NCBI GenBank assembly: GCA_963707445.1
Contig: CAVPPW010000002.1
Coordinates: 62,001-126,000 of the forward strand
Reading direction: 5' to 3'
Source of the DNA: JALORV01 sp963707445
GTDB lineage: Bacteria > Pseudomonadota > Gammaproteobacteria > Burkholderiales > Burkholderiaceae_F
DNA: 64,000 bases
A program made the position numbers and the translations under genes. Positions 10,104-19,257 of this stretch are shown here, one piece after another. The stretch's first letter is position 1; the number at the start of each line of letters is the position of its first letter. A model generated the notes under the pieces. That model was not told where the DNA came from. It worked only from the letters and a program-made list of their open reading frames with translations, and did no database searches.

Positions 10104-10902
10104 TCACCGGCTCTGCGGACTCGTAGCAACGGTGGCCCGCGGCTTCAGGTACGCGACCATGCCGGCGGCGGCGATCGCGAGTGCCGTCATGACCAGCACG
10201 ATCAGCGGCCCGGACGGCAGGTCGATCAGCGAGGACATTGCAAGGCCGACGGCATAGCCCGTCGCCCCGATCGAAAATCCGGCGAGCAGACGACCGCGGC
10301 GACTCGCCATTGCACTGGTGGCCAGCGCCGGAACGATCAGGCTGGCGAACACGAGATACACGCCGACCAGCTGGACCGAAGCGGTGACGGCGATCGCGAA
10401 CAACCCGTAGAAGCTGATGGGCCCGACGCGACGGCCGAGCGCGAGCCACACCACGAGCACCGCAGCGGTTACCACCAGCATCGCGACCAGTTGCCGGGTC
10501 GAGACCCAGAGGATCTGACCGACGAGCAGGTCCTTCAGGTGCTCGCCGCCATGCGGGTTGTTGGCCAGCAGCAGCAATCCGGCGCACGACGCGAGCACGA
10601 ACAGCACGCCGATCAGCGCTTCCTGTCGTTCCGGCCAGCGTTTCTCGGTCCAGGTCAGCACGAATGCGCCCAGCAGCGCCGCGGTCACCGCGGCGACCTG
10701 CACGGCCCAGCCCTCCGCTTCCAGGCCGAGCGCATCGGCCGCGATCACGCCAACACCCGGCCACCTGCGCGATCGCCAGGTCGATGAACACGATGCCGCG
10801 AGCCAGCACCTGCATGCCCAGCGGCACGTGCGTCGCCAGTACCAGCAGGCCGGCGAGGAACGCCGGAACCAGGATGCCCCACTCGAGCGCCGGCTGCGTC
10901 AT
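10104..10902 (-). CDS. znuB: ZnuB/MntB-like metal ABC transporter permease (frame broken)
   Basis: This is an inner-membrane permease of the Zn/Mn/Fe chelate importer family (ABC-3). The N-terminus has FLAGLLVLATHVPLGMQVLARG. The middle has GEHLKDLLVGQILWVS. The end has GVYLVFASLIVPALATSAM, typical of the ZnuB core. The frame changes once near 10755, after IVFIDLAIAQVAG. The ATG overlaps the stop of the znuA-like gene (ATGA). No ATPase (ZnuC) gene adjoins: downstream is an unrelated plus-strand gene. The permease must borrow an ATPase encoded elsewhere, or the cassette is incomplete. Confidence 0.85.
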
Positions 10903-11812
10903 TTCAGCCCCTCGAGCAGTCGCGCGACGGTGTCATCGAACAGACTGAACAGATCCTTCGCCTGTTCGTCGCCGCCAACGGTGAAAGGCAGCACGACGAC
11001 CGGGATGTGCGCGCGCTCGGCCACCCATTCGGAAGGCCGCCCATCGTTGTAGGCAGCACGCAGCACCATGCGCGCGGGCTGCTTCTGCAGCAGGGTCAAC
11101 ACTTCGGCAAGGTAGGAGCTGCTGGGTTCGACGCCGGGTTTGGGCTCGAGTGCGGCGACCTGCACCAGCCCCAGCCACTGTTCGAGATAGGGAAACGCCT
11201 TGTGCTGGACCACAACCGGTACTCCGCGCAGCGGTGCAGCTTTCTTCTGCCAATTCTCGATGGCCGCCGCCCAGCGCTTGCTGAAGTCCGCGTACCGAGC
11301 CTGATACGCGGCCGCGTTGCTCGCGATCGATTTCGGCCAGCCTGCTGGCGAGCGCGGTGGCCACCCGCGCGATGTTGCGAGGATCGGTCTGGATGTGCGG
11401 ATTTCCGCCCGGATGCACGTCACCCGCTGAGCGATCGAGCCGAGCCGGCACCTCTAGCTTCTGCACGAAGTCGGCGGCCTCGAAGTATCCGGGTGTGCCG
11501 GGCTGGATCTTCGCGTTGCCGGACTGGCGCAGCAGGATCGGCAACCATCCGGTTTCGAGTTCGGCGCCGGTGCAGACGACGAGATCCGCATTGCGCGCGG
11601 CGGCGATCAGGCTCGGCCTCGCCTGGATGACGTGCGGGTCCTGGCGCGCCGTCGTCGCCGAATACACGGTGGCCTTGTCTCCGGCGAGCTCCTGCGTCAG
11701 CGCGGCCCATTCGGGCTCGCACGCCAGCACCTTCAGTGCGGCGCTGGCCGGCTGCACCGCAGCCGAGCCCCGCCGCAGCGACGAGCATCACCGCGAATTG
11801 TCTGCAGTTCAT
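10899..11812 (-). CDS. znuA: ZnuA-like metal-binding periplasmic protein (frame broken)
   Basis: This is a periplasmic cluster A-I solute-binding protein with a signal peptide (RQFAVMLVAAAGLGCG). Metal ligands are placed as usual: His in ARQDPHVIQARPS, His in GGNPHIQTDP, His in VPVVVQHKAFPYLEQW, and the C-terminal domain ends VGGDEQAKDLFSLFDDTV. Frame changes lie near 11757 and 11335. It lacks the long His-rich loop of enteric ZnuA, so Zn, Mn or another divalent ion cannot be separated. The ATGA overlap with znuB, and the barrel gene just upstream, indicate one uptake operon. Confidence 0.85.
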
Positions 11813-11879
11813 CTGAATGTCCTTCGAAGAAGAATTTCGGAAACCTGCGAGTGGCAATCAATCGGTTCGTGCGGCATGT

Positions 11880-13277
11880 TCAGAAGCCATGCGCACCATG
11901 CGCGCCCAGGCTCATCTGGTACTGGACGAACACCTGGTTGTCGGTGGCGTCCTGCCGACTGCGATCGGTCGCCAGCTGCAACCGGATGCGGCTGAACTCG
12001 CTCGGGTTGTAGTCGATCATCCAGCTCCAGCGGGTCGGCCGGTAGTTCGTGTTCACCAGCACTGCGGCGTTGCTGCCGTAGTCGACCGTGCCGCTCGTCA
12101 GCCAGTCGTAGCGCAGCGCGGTGCGCCAGGACGGCAGGAACTGGTACAGCGCCTGCACGTAGCCTCCCGACTGGCGCGAGTCATAGTCCGCAGGAGTCGC
12201 GAGCGTCGCAGTGTCGTAGGTGAGCGTGCCGGATTCGCGCCGCCACAAGTACTCGGTCTGGAACTTGAAGTTGCGCTGGCGCGGATTGCCATCGGGCGCC
12301 CACTTCCAGACGAAGTCGGCGATCAGCAGATCACTGTTGCCGGAAAAGGCATTGGTCACGGGCTGACCGAAGACATCGGTGTCTTCATAGCTGCGGCCGT
12401 CCGGCCGCGCGCCGAGGTAAGACAGGCCGGCACGCCAGGTGTGGCTGTCGCCGACATCGCCACCGACGTGCGCCGTATATCGCCCAGGCGCCGGCGCCGT
12501 TGGTGGCGCGATCGGAGGCCGGGAAGTTCAGGCCGCTGCCGACTTCGGCACCGAACTGCAGATAGATGTCGGTCGGCGCCAGCCACTTCAGTTGCAGCCC
12601 GTCGTCGGCGAACTGCCCGCCGAGAAACGCCTGGTAGGCGAGCGGCTGGTTGACGAAGTCCCAGGTGTGGCTGTGCTTGTCGTTCAGGTATCCGATGCTC
12701 GACAGGAAACGGCCCGCCTTGAGCGTGAAGCCGTGACCAAGCGCGGTCGTCTGCACGAACGCTTCTTCGATCTCGACCGAGTTGTCGGGCTGCACCGAGG
12801 CCGTGAACTGGCCGTAGAAGTACGGGTCGACGCTCGCCGAAAAGGCGAGTTCGGTTTCGTCGAGCGAGAAGCCGCGCTTGCCCGGCCCAATGTCACCGCT
12901 CGGCACGAATCCGCTGATCCGGTAATTGAGCGGGTCCTGCGAGAGGTTGGCGTACAGGCCCGACAGGATCAGCGAGATCGCCGGATTGAACGCACTGGCG
13001 CTCGATGACGAAGTTCGCGCCGGCTCCGCCGCTGCTGCAGTCGGAGGCGGCGCGGCGGACGGCGTGGTGGCCTGCGGAGCGCTCTGCGCTGCGGCGGCGT
13101 CCGCCTCGGCTTTTTTCAGGCGGGCTTCGAGTTGCTGCAAGCGGGCCTCGTAATTCGCCCGCATCGCGTCGAGCTCCTTGCGAAGCTCCTGTAGTTCGGT
13201 ATCACTCGCGGCCCCGGGACCGACCGGAAGCCAGCGCCATGACAAGCGCAAGCACACATCGTCGTGCGGCTGAACAT
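11880..13277 (-). CDS. Outer-membrane beta-barrel (porin-like) of the metal cassette (frame broken)
   Basis: A signal peptide (CVLALVMALASG) is followed by a periplasmic coiled coil (LQELRKELDAMRANYEARLQ) and an Ala/Pro linker. After that comes a barrel with alternating strands ending in aromatic residues (GFSLDETELAFSASVDPYFYG, FVQTTALGHGFTLKAGRF). The final strand is NQVFVQYQMSLGAHGAHGF, with a terminal Phe typical of BAM substrates. Frame changes near 13220 and 12485 split it. The exact start is uncertain; an ATG at 13277 is given. Its position directly before znuA suggests it lets the metal or a metal complex across the outer membrane. Confidence 0.65.
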
Positions 13278-13343
13278 GATCGACCTCGCCGAAGAAATGA
13301 GCGAACCGGGACGCGCGTTGCGCGCCCCGATGGCGAACCCACT

Positions 13344-13714
13344 TCAGGCAAGGTCGGGCGGTGCCCGCGAGAGATAAGCGTGTGCGGCGTCGCGTGCGAC
13401 GTGCTGGCGGAACACCACGCGAATGCGAGGTGGCGCCTTCGGTCGGCAACGCGGTAGCCAAACCGGTTGACGGCGCTGCGCCGTCGAAGGACGCGAAGGC
13501 GAGGCAGAGTCCGCACGCCTTCGTCTGCCGGTCGTGGCCATTGTCCTGCTGGCCCGTCGCCGCGAGCGACTGCGCCGCCGGAATGCGACAGCGCATGCAG
13601 CCACGCACCGTGCTGCGCCAGCAGCAGCAGGGGCAGGCTCAGCGCAAGGACTGCGCGACGCGCAAATCGCCCGAAGTTTGAATAGACGGACAAGTCTTGG
13701 CCTTTAGTCGGCAC
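13344..13714 (-). CDS. DUF2946-like small Cys/His protein (frame broken)
   Basis: The N-terminal hydrophobic segment (RRAVLALSLPLLLLAQHG) runs into the WLHALSH motif. Next come a CGLCLAFASFDG (CxxC) motif in a second frame and an ending in AYLSRAPP in a third. The order of H..LSH, CxxC and a terminal RAPP fits the DUF2946 family, small predicted periplasmic proteins often next to metal uptake genes. Breaks lie near 13570 and 13440. It heads the barrel, znuA and znuB set on the same strand and may bind the transported metal. That role is inferred. Confidence 0.55.
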
Positions 13715-13832
13715 AGGGATTCAGCGCAGCATAGCCGACGCATGCCGGCGATGGATCAGCGCAACGAGGACTCGCGAGCGATTGCGCGGCAGGATTGATT
13801 CGGCAGGCTGCAACTACGCGGGCCCGTCCGCG

Positions 13833-14722
13833 TCAGTCGCGACGCACCGTCACGCTCGTCTGCATGCCTCTGAACCAGTCGGCGTCGCCATACCACTGCC
13901 CCGACACCGGCGCGGCCAGCTCGGGGTCGCGCGCGTAGGCGACGCGGATCAGGCTGGAACCACCGAACAGCGCGTTGGTGGGATCAAACGGCACCCAGCC
14001 GGCGCCAGGGAAGGTAGACATGCAGCCAGGCGTGTGTCGCGCCGGCGCCCGTGACGGCGTCATCGGTATCGCCGTCGAGCGCGGCGTCGTAGAGGTAGCC
14101 GGAGACGAAGCGCGCGGCCATGCCGAGCCTTCGCACGACTTCGATCATCAGCAGCGCAAGGTCGCGGCACGAGCCGGCGCCCCGCCTCAGCGTCTCGTCC
14201 GGTGTCTGGGTGCCTTCGGCCTCCCGCGTCTCATAGGCGAACTGTGCCTTGATCGCCGCAGCGATCGAGGTCAACAGCTCACGCGTGTCGGGCCGCACGA
14301 CCGGCGCCAGAAATGGCCGCGACCACTCGAAGACGCGGCCGTCCGGGTCCGGGTAGTGCCGCTCGAGCAGCGCGCCGAGGTCGCGTCGCTCGTCCGCGCT
14401 GTAGTCAAACGGCCAGCGGCGCGCGTGCGGCGCCAGCGGCAGATCGTTGATGCCGCGCACGCCCCGGTGCGCGAGGCGCACGCGGCAGTCGAACCTAAGT
14501 TCGTCGGCGGTTGCAGCCGGGGTGATCAGCGTTACCCAATTCGACTGCGTGTCCTGCACCCAGTCGACGCGCGACGCGACGTTCACGTCGACACTCGCCT
14601 CGAGCACCTGGATGTCGTGCCCCGAACGCGGGCGAAACATCACCCGATGCGGACCGAAGCGCACCGATCGCGCAGTAGCGGTAAACCGTCGTGTGTTGCA
14701 CTTCGAGCAGGCGCGGTGTCAT
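13833..14722 (-). CDS. Transglutaminase-like cysteine protease-fold protein (frame broken)
   Basis: The N-terminal beta domain (LLEVQHTTVYRY, VMFRPRSGHDIQV) precedes a transglut-core with the full triad. Cys is in GAGSCRDLALLMIEVVRRLG, His in ATHAWLHVYLP, and Asp in GWVPFDPTNAL. Such bacterial proteins are cytoplasmic or periplasmic and of uncertain substrate, with peptidase or amidase activity expected. Frame changes occur near 14668 and 14000. The ATG at 14722 overlaps the stop of the paiB-like gene (ATGA), making it the last member of the argC cluster. Confidence 0.8.
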
Positions 14723-15336
14723 GCGTCGCCTTCGCCCGCCTGCCTCGTCCAGTGCGCCAGTACCCGCGCGCGCTCGCCGCCTTCGTCCATCGCCTGCAGC
14801 ACGCGCGCACGATCTTCGACCGGCCGGTTCTGACTGAGCTTGAACTTCGCATCGACGCGTTCGACCGCAATGCTGAACGCGACGATGCCGCGCTTCATCC
14901 CCTCGCGAAAATTCCTCGTCGAGTTCGTCCCACTGCGCGCGGTACGGCGGATCGTGCTGAGCGATCAGCGCCTTCAGCACGTCTTCCTTGCGCGCGCTGT
15001 CGTGCGTGAGCTCGACTCGTCCGTGCACGTGGACTACCGCGTAGTTCCAGGTTGGTACGGCTTTGCGCGTCGTGTACAGCGCGGGAGAGATGTAGGCGTC
15101 GCCGCCGTTGAATATGGCGAGCACCGTGGTGTCTTCTCCCACGCCTGCCAGTGCGGATTGGCGCGCGCAACGTGGCCGAGCAGCCGCCACGACTCACCCT
15201 CCTCGACCAATAGCAGCGGCAAGTGCGTCACGATCGGCTCCGCGCCCGGCGTGATCAGTGTCGCGAATGGATGGGCACGTATCAGCTGCGCCGCGAGGTC
15301 GCGGCGGCCCAGAAAGTGAGGGGGCGTGTACAGCAT
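14719..15336 (-). CDS. PaiB-like FMN-binding split-barrel regulator (frame broken)
   Basis: The product is about 205 residues and starts MLYTPPHF, the PaiB family start. It continues HPFATLITPG, THLPLLLVEE, LGHVARANPHW and NGGDAYISPALY, which form the FMN-binding split barrel. The C-terminus (KRGIVAFSIAVERVDAKFKL, then SQNRP) also fits. Breaks lie near 15150 and at an A/T run near 14909. PaiB of Bacillus is a negative regulator of sporulation and protease genes; in proteobacteria the role is unclear. It overlaps argC by 1 nt at its start (TGATG) and the transglutaminase gene at its end. Confidence 0.85.
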
Positions 15337-16295
15337 CAGGACAGCGACTCGCCTTCCGGCAGGCCGAGCATCAGGTTCAGGTTCTGCACGGCGGCGCCGC
15401 TCGCCCCCTTGCCAAGGTTGTCCAGCCGCGCGACCAGCAGCGCCTGGCGCGCGGCGTCGTTGGCAAAGACGAAGACCTCGAGCCGGTTGCTGTCGTTGAG
15501 TGCCTCGGGTTCGAGAGAACTGCCTTCGCGCAACGCCGTGGTGTCGTTCAGCGGCCGCACCGTGACGAAGGGCTCGCCGCGGAAGTGCTCGCTGTAGGCG
15601 GCGTGCAGTCCGGCACCGTCGACCGGGCGCGGCAACGCTGCGAGCTGCAGCGGCACATGCACCAGCATGCCCTGCCGGAAGTAGCCGACCGCCGGTGCAA
15701 ACAGCGGTGGCTGCGACAGCAGGCCGTGCTCGCGCATCTCGCCGATGTGCTTGTGCCTGAGCGTCAGCCCGTAGTCGCCGTAGTTCTGCGGACGCGCACC
15801 AGGCGTTGGCTGCTCGAACGACTCGATCATCCGGCGACCGCCGCCGGAATAGCCGGAGATCGCGTGCACGGTCACCGGAAATTCGGCCGGCACGATGCCG
15901 CGCTCGCGCAACGGGCGCATCAGTGCCAGGAAGCCGGTCGGATAGCAGCCCGGGTTCGACACGCGTCGTGCGGCCGCGATCGCGCCGCGCTGCGTCTTCG
16001 TCAGTTCCGGAAATCCGTAGACCCATCCGGCAGCGGTCCGATGCGCAGTACTGGCATCGATGACGCGCGTCCGGGTGCTATCGATCAGCGCAACGGTCTC
16101 GCGCGCGGCATCGTCGGGCAGGCACAGGATCACGCAGTCTGCTGAGTTGACGATGTCGCGCTTTGCCGCCGGATCTTTGCGCGACTCCACGGGCAGGCTC
16201 AGCAGGGTGATGTCGCCGCGCGACTGCAGCCGGGTGCGGATCTGCAGCCCGGTGGTGCCGTGCTCGCCGTCGATGAATACCGTCGGTGTGTTCAT
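15336..16295 (-). CDS. argC: N-acetyl-gamma-glutamyl-phosphate reductase (type 2)
   Basis: The 319-residue enzyme performs the NADPH-dependent reduction of N-acetylglutamyl phosphate, the third step of arginine synthesis. It begins MNTPTVFIDGEHGTTGLQI, the nucleotide-binding start of the short (type 2) ArgC. The catalytic Cys is in VSNPGCYPTGFLALM. The C-terminal region has SGYSGGGRRMIE and DNLGKGASGAAVQN. The frame is intact. It overlaps the GNAT gene upstream by 4 nt and paiB downstream by 1 nt. Upstream of this cluster are an Arg-rich leader ORF and a strong terminator, so expression may be set by arginine attenuation. Confidence 0.93.
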   Translation of the reverse strand: MNTPTVFIDGEHGTTGLQIRTRLQSRGDITLLSLPVESRKDPAAKRDIVNSADCVILCLPDDAARETVALIDSTRTRVIDASTAHRTAAGWVYGFPELTKTQRGAIAAARRVSNPGCYPTGFLALMRPLRERGIVPAEFPVTVHAISGYSGGGRRMIESFEQPTPGARPQNYGDYGLTLRHKHIGEMREHGLLSQPPLFAPAVGYFRQGMLVHVPLQLAALPRPVDGAGLHAAYSEHFRGEPFVTVRPLNDTTALREGSSLEPEALNDSNRLEVFVFANDAARQALLVARLDNLGKGASGAAVQNLNLMLGLPEGESLS

Positions 16296-16759
16296 CTCAG
16301 TTCTCCCTGAGCTACAGCGCCCTGTGCGCTCGACGCGTGCCGGTAGACGTCCGGATTGTGCCTCTCCATCGAGCGCTGCGGTTCCGCCAGTTCGACAAAA
16401 CCGTAGCGCCGGTACAGCGCATGAGCGTCGCGGGTGCGCAGCGCCCAGCGGCGCAGTCCCTGCAGATCGGCGTGATCGAGGATCGCCGCAATCATGCGCG
16501 CGGCAATGCCGCGCCCGCGCATCGAGGGCGCGACGAACACGTCGCAGAGCCAGGCAAAGGTCGCATGGTCGGTCACGACCCGCGCAAATCCGACCTGCTC
16601 GTCGGCGACGAACGCGGACACAACCAGTGAATTCTCGACCGCGCGGTCGAACACAGCGCGCGGCAAACCCAGCGACCAGTAGGCGTCGCGGCTGAGCCAG
16701 GCGTGGACCCGGTCGCGATCGAGTCGAACCGGGTCGAACGAGATCGTCAAGGCGCTCAT
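16292..16759 (-). CDS. GNAT-family N-acetyltransferase
   Basis: The protein is 155 residues with the GNAT core: strand SAFVADEQVGFARVVTDH, DVFVAPSMRGRGIAARMI (acetyl-CoA pyrophosphate loop) and the RDAHALYRRYGF helix typical of the family. The acceptor is unknown. Its ATG overlaps the stop of the 23-codon ORF upstream, and its stop overlaps the argC start, both as ATGA. The linkage to argC hints at a role in arginine or glutamate metabolism. Many GNATs modify unrelated amines, however, and no such link can be shown here. Confidence 0.88.
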   Translation of the reverse strand: MSALTISFDPVRLDRDRVHAWLSRDAYWSLGLPRAVFDRAVENSLVVSAFVADEQVGFARVVTDHATFAWLCDVFVAPSMRGRGIAARMIAAILDHADLQGLRRWALRTRDAHALYRRYGFVELAEPQRSMERHNPDVYRHASSAQGAVAQGELR

Positions 16760-16827
16760 CCGACGGCCTGCAGCGGGCGGGCCGCAATCTCGAAGACGGC
16801 ATCGGTGTCATACGAGTGAATCTTCAT
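16756..16827 (-). CDS. 23-residue small ORF leading the GNAT-argC cluster
   Basis: A 23-codon ORF starts MKIHSYDTDAVFEIAARP and ends exactly on an ATGA overlap with the GNAT gene. It is preceded by a good ribosome-binding site (GAGGA, 6 nt before ATG). It begins 15 nt past the run of T residues of the upstream terminator. The tight coupling suggests it is translated and loads ribosomes for the operon. It may instead be the leftover start of a longer gene. No family is recognised. Confidence 0.5.
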   Translation of the reverse strand: MKIHSYDTDAVFEIAARPLQAVG

Positions 16828-16841
16828 CGTCGTTCCTCGCC

Positions 16842-16873
16842 AAAAACAAAAAGGCCGCGGGATCCGCGGCCTT
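16842..16873 (-). terminator. Strong intrinsic terminator / attenuator hairpin
   Basis: A perfect 10-bp stem, AAGGCCGCGG/CCGCGGCCTT with a 3-nt loop (16851-16873), is followed on the minus strand by a T-rich tract (TTTTTGTTTTT reading through 16842). It lies between the ferredoxin-reductase gene and the 23-codon ORF that opens the argC cluster. It ends transcription before that cluster unless prevented. Confidence 0.85.
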
Positions 16874-16899
16874 GTGTGCATCTACCGATACTTCGGTGA

Positions 16900-16968
16900 T
16901 CAGCCCTGTGCGCGCGCTCCCCTGCGGAGTTCCGCATGACGTCGGTTGCGTCGGGCCAGATTCATCAT
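16900..16968 (-). CDS. Candidate arginine leader peptide upstream of the argC cluster
   Basis: This is a 22-residue ORF beginning ATG ATG, with arginine at positions 6, 7, 9, 10, 15, 16 and 19. Several arginines use codons uncommon in GC-rich genomes (CGA, CGT, AGG). It ends 27 nt before the terminator stem. Within it, GCGGA (16931-16935) can pair with TCCGC (16924-16928). That TCCGC can alternatively pair with GCGGA of the terminator 5' arm (16863-16867), the 1:2, 2:3, 3:4 layout of ribosome-controlled attenuation. The first gene of known function after it is argC. The Arg richness could also arise from high GC. Confidence 0.5.
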   Translation of the reverse strand: MMNLARRNRRHAELRRGARAQG

Positions 16969-16974
16969 GCGCGC

Positions 16975-17002
16975 AGTGTACTTGATGACGCAGGTCACGC
17001 AA
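16975..17002 (-). promoter_or_regulatory. Candidate promoter of the leader peptide
   Basis: Reading the minus strand, TTGCGT (17002-16997), a 16-nt spacer and TACACT (16980-16975) form a sigma70-like pair. The expected transcription start is at or next to the leader ATG at 16968, which would make the leader mRNA leaderless. The -35 match is only moderate. Confidence 0.4.
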
Positions 17003-17142
17003 GCACCCGGACCGCGCGGCCCTGGAGCCTGCCGTTTCAATTGAAACCGGCGCGCCACTCGCCGCCACGCGGGTCCGGTCGCGGTCACTAGGCCGGCGCG
17101 AGCCCGAGCTTCTGAGCGAGGCCGATGCGCTGCAACTCGCCC

Positions 17143-18208
17143 TCAGACCTGGGCGAGATCGGCCTCGGACGTGAAAGAGTCGGCGAAAAACTGGTCTTCG
17201 GGCAAACCGCACTGCGCCGTGAAGTCGCGCCGCGCGGCGTCGATCATCGACCGGCGCACCGCAGGCGTACACCTGCCGACCCGACAGGTCGGGGAAGTCC
17301 TCCATCACCGCGCGATGGACGAAGCCGGTGCGGCCGGTCCACGCGTCTTCGGCGCGAGGCTCCGACAGCACCGGCACGTAACGGAAGTTCGGCTGCTCAC
17401 TCGCCCACCGGGTTGGCAGCGCATCCATGTACAGATCTTCGCGAGCGCGCGCACCCCAGTAAAGCACGACCGGCCGGAACACCTTGCCCGAGTCCTCGCG
17501 GTTGATACCTTCTTCGAAAATGTGCTCCGCGAGCGCCTTGATCGGAGCGAAGCCAGTGCCGCCGGCCACGAGGATGATCGGCCGCGGGTTGTCCTCGCGC
17601 AGGAAGAACGTCCCCATCGGTCCCTCGACCCGCATGATGTCGCGCTCCTTGACGGGCTGCGGGCCTGTGCCGAACAGGTTGTCGGTGAACGCGCCGCCCG
17701 GCATGTGCCGGACGTGAAACTGCAGTTGTTCATCCGCGTGCGGCGGCGTCGCGATCGAGTAGTGGCGGCGCTTGCCGTCCTTCATGATGAACTCGAGATA
17801 CTGGCCTGCGAGATACTGCAGCCTCTCGGTTGCAGGCAGTTGCAGCGTGATGATCGCGACGTCCGGCGCCGGGCGTTCGATACGCGCGATCCGCACCGGC
17901 ATCCGCTTGATCGGGATGTCGCCGAAACCGGTGAGCTCGCGCGCCTCGATGACGACATCGCTGCGCGGACGCGAGCAGCAGAACAGCGCCAGGCCACGCA
18001 CCTCGTCCGCCGCCGACAGCGCCGACTTCGAATGCGGCCCGTGCACCAGTTCGCCCTCGAGCAGCCTGCCGCGGCATGTCCCGCACGCGCCGTTCTTGCA
18101 GCCGTATGCGATACCGATGCCCTGCCGCAATGCCGCGGCGAGCACGGTCTCGTCATCGTCGACGACGAAGGAGCGCCCGCTCGGCCGGATCGTGACGTTG
18201 AAACTCAT
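17143..18208 (-). CDS. Ferredoxin-domain flavin reductase (CDP-6-deoxyglucoseen reductase-like, frame broken)
   Basis: The protein is about 354 residues: an N-terminal plant-type 2Fe-2S domain (CKNGACGTCRG and LFCCSRP), then an FAD domain (RRHYSIATPPH) and an NAD(P)H domain (ILVAGGTGFAPIKALAE, CGAPV). This arrangement matches AscD/RfbI-type reductases and oxygenase reductase components, which pass electrons from NADH to an oxygenase or dehydrase. One extra base near 17255 breaks the last 40 residues. With it removed the protein ends in SEADLAQV at 17143. The partner is not adjacent, though a Rieske oxygenase lies at 59.5 kb. Confidence 0.85.
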
Positions 18209-18219
18209 AGAATCGCGCG

Positions 18220-19170
18220 ATGGAAGTTCATCCGGCCCGCGCCGTCGCCGCACGCGAGTCGCCTCGGGAACCGCACACGAGACACAGACTGGGGCGGCCG
18301 CGCCTGCTGATCATCGGCTGCGGCGATGTCGGGCTGCGCATTGTCTCACGGCTGGCCGCGCGCTTCCGCATCGTGGCACTCACATCGACGCCCGCGCGTG
18401 CACCGCTGTTGCGCGCCGCCGGCGTCGTGCCGATCGTCGGCGACCTCGATCGGCGTCGCTCGCTGCGACGCCTGCGCGGAGTCGCGACGCGGGTGCTGCA
18501 TCTGGCTCCGCCGGGGCAGGCGCAGCTCGTCGACACGCGCACTCGCCACCTGGTGGCCGCACTTGGAGGCGCAGTCCAGCGCGCGGTTTACATCAGCACC
18601 ACCGGCGTCTACGGCGACCATGGCGGGCGGCGGATCGACGAGACCGCGCAGCTTCGTCCGACCAACGAGCGCGCACAGCGACGCGTCGATGCCGAACGCA
18701 CAGTGCGCCGTCGCTGGCGCGGGACGGTGCTGCGCGTGCCCGGCATCTATGCACACGATCGTCTGCCGCTGGAGCGGCTGCGCCAGCAGCTGCCTGCGCT
18801 CGCCGACGCCGACGACGTCTACAGCAATCACATCCACGCAGAGGACCTGGCGCGCATCTGCATCGCAGCGCTGCTGCGGGGTGCGGCCGCGCGCGTCTAC
18901 AACGCGGTCGACGACGATGCGCTGAAAATGGCCGAGTACTTCGACGTCGTCGCCGACGCCACCGGACTGCCGCGCCCGCCCCGTTTGCCGCGCGCGCAGC
19001 TCAAGGCCGCGGTGTCGCCGATGATGTATTCGTTCATGACCGAATCGCGCCGGCTCGAAAACCGCAGGCTCAAGCGCGAACTGCGGTTCAGGCTGCACTA
19101 TCCGACCGTTGCAGGTGCGCTGCGGAGCCCGGCGGAAAGGAAAAACGGCCCCGGAGGGCCGTCGACATGA
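18220..19170 (+). CDS. NAD-dependent epimerase/YeeZ-like short-chain dehydrogenase
   Basis: The 316-residue protein has a Rossmann fold with nucleotide loop LLIIGCGDVGLRIVSRLAA. The body has YISTTGVYGDHGG, where the active-site Tyr is in the TTGVYG context, then VLRVPGIYAHDRLP and NHIHAEDLARICIAAL. It resembles YeeZ/YbjT-type extended SDRs of unknown substrate. The ATG is 6 nt after TAGAAT (18208-18213), suggesting a leaderless mRNA. It is divergent from the reductase gene, with start codons 11 bp apart. The C-terminus is rich in Arg. The frame is intact. Confidence 0.8.
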   Translation: MEVHPARAVAARESPREPHTRHRLGRPRLLIIGCGDVGLRIVSRLAARFRIVALTSTPARAPLLRAAGVVPIVGDLDRRRSLRRLRGVATRVLHLAPPGQAQLVDTRTRHLVAALGGAVQRAVYISTTGVYGDHGGRRIDETAQLRPTNERAQRRVDAERTVRRRWRGTVLRVPGIYAHDRLPLERLRQQLPALADADDVYSNHIHAEDLARICIAALLRGAAARVYNAVDDDALKMAEYFDVVADATGLPRPPRLPRAQLKAAVSPMMYSFMTESRRLENRRLKRELRFRLHYPTVAGALRSPAERKNGPGGPST

Positions 19171-19257
19171 ACTGCTTGAGCTCCGCACGTCCGACCGATG
19201 TAGGCAACACCCGAGAATTGCCTGAGAATCTGAACAAACAAAGGGAGGGAGACTCGT

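Noticed and set aside
16969..17088. In-frame 40-codon upstream extension of the Arg-rich leader ORF
   Set aside because: No SD or family match. The -10 hexamer next to the ATG at 16968 favours the short 22-residue form.
19145..19162. Hairpin ACGGCCC/GGGCCGT with a run of A before it
   Set aside because: It falls inside the end of the epimerase gene. The T-tract would serve only minus-strand transcripts, and no minus-strand gene ends there.
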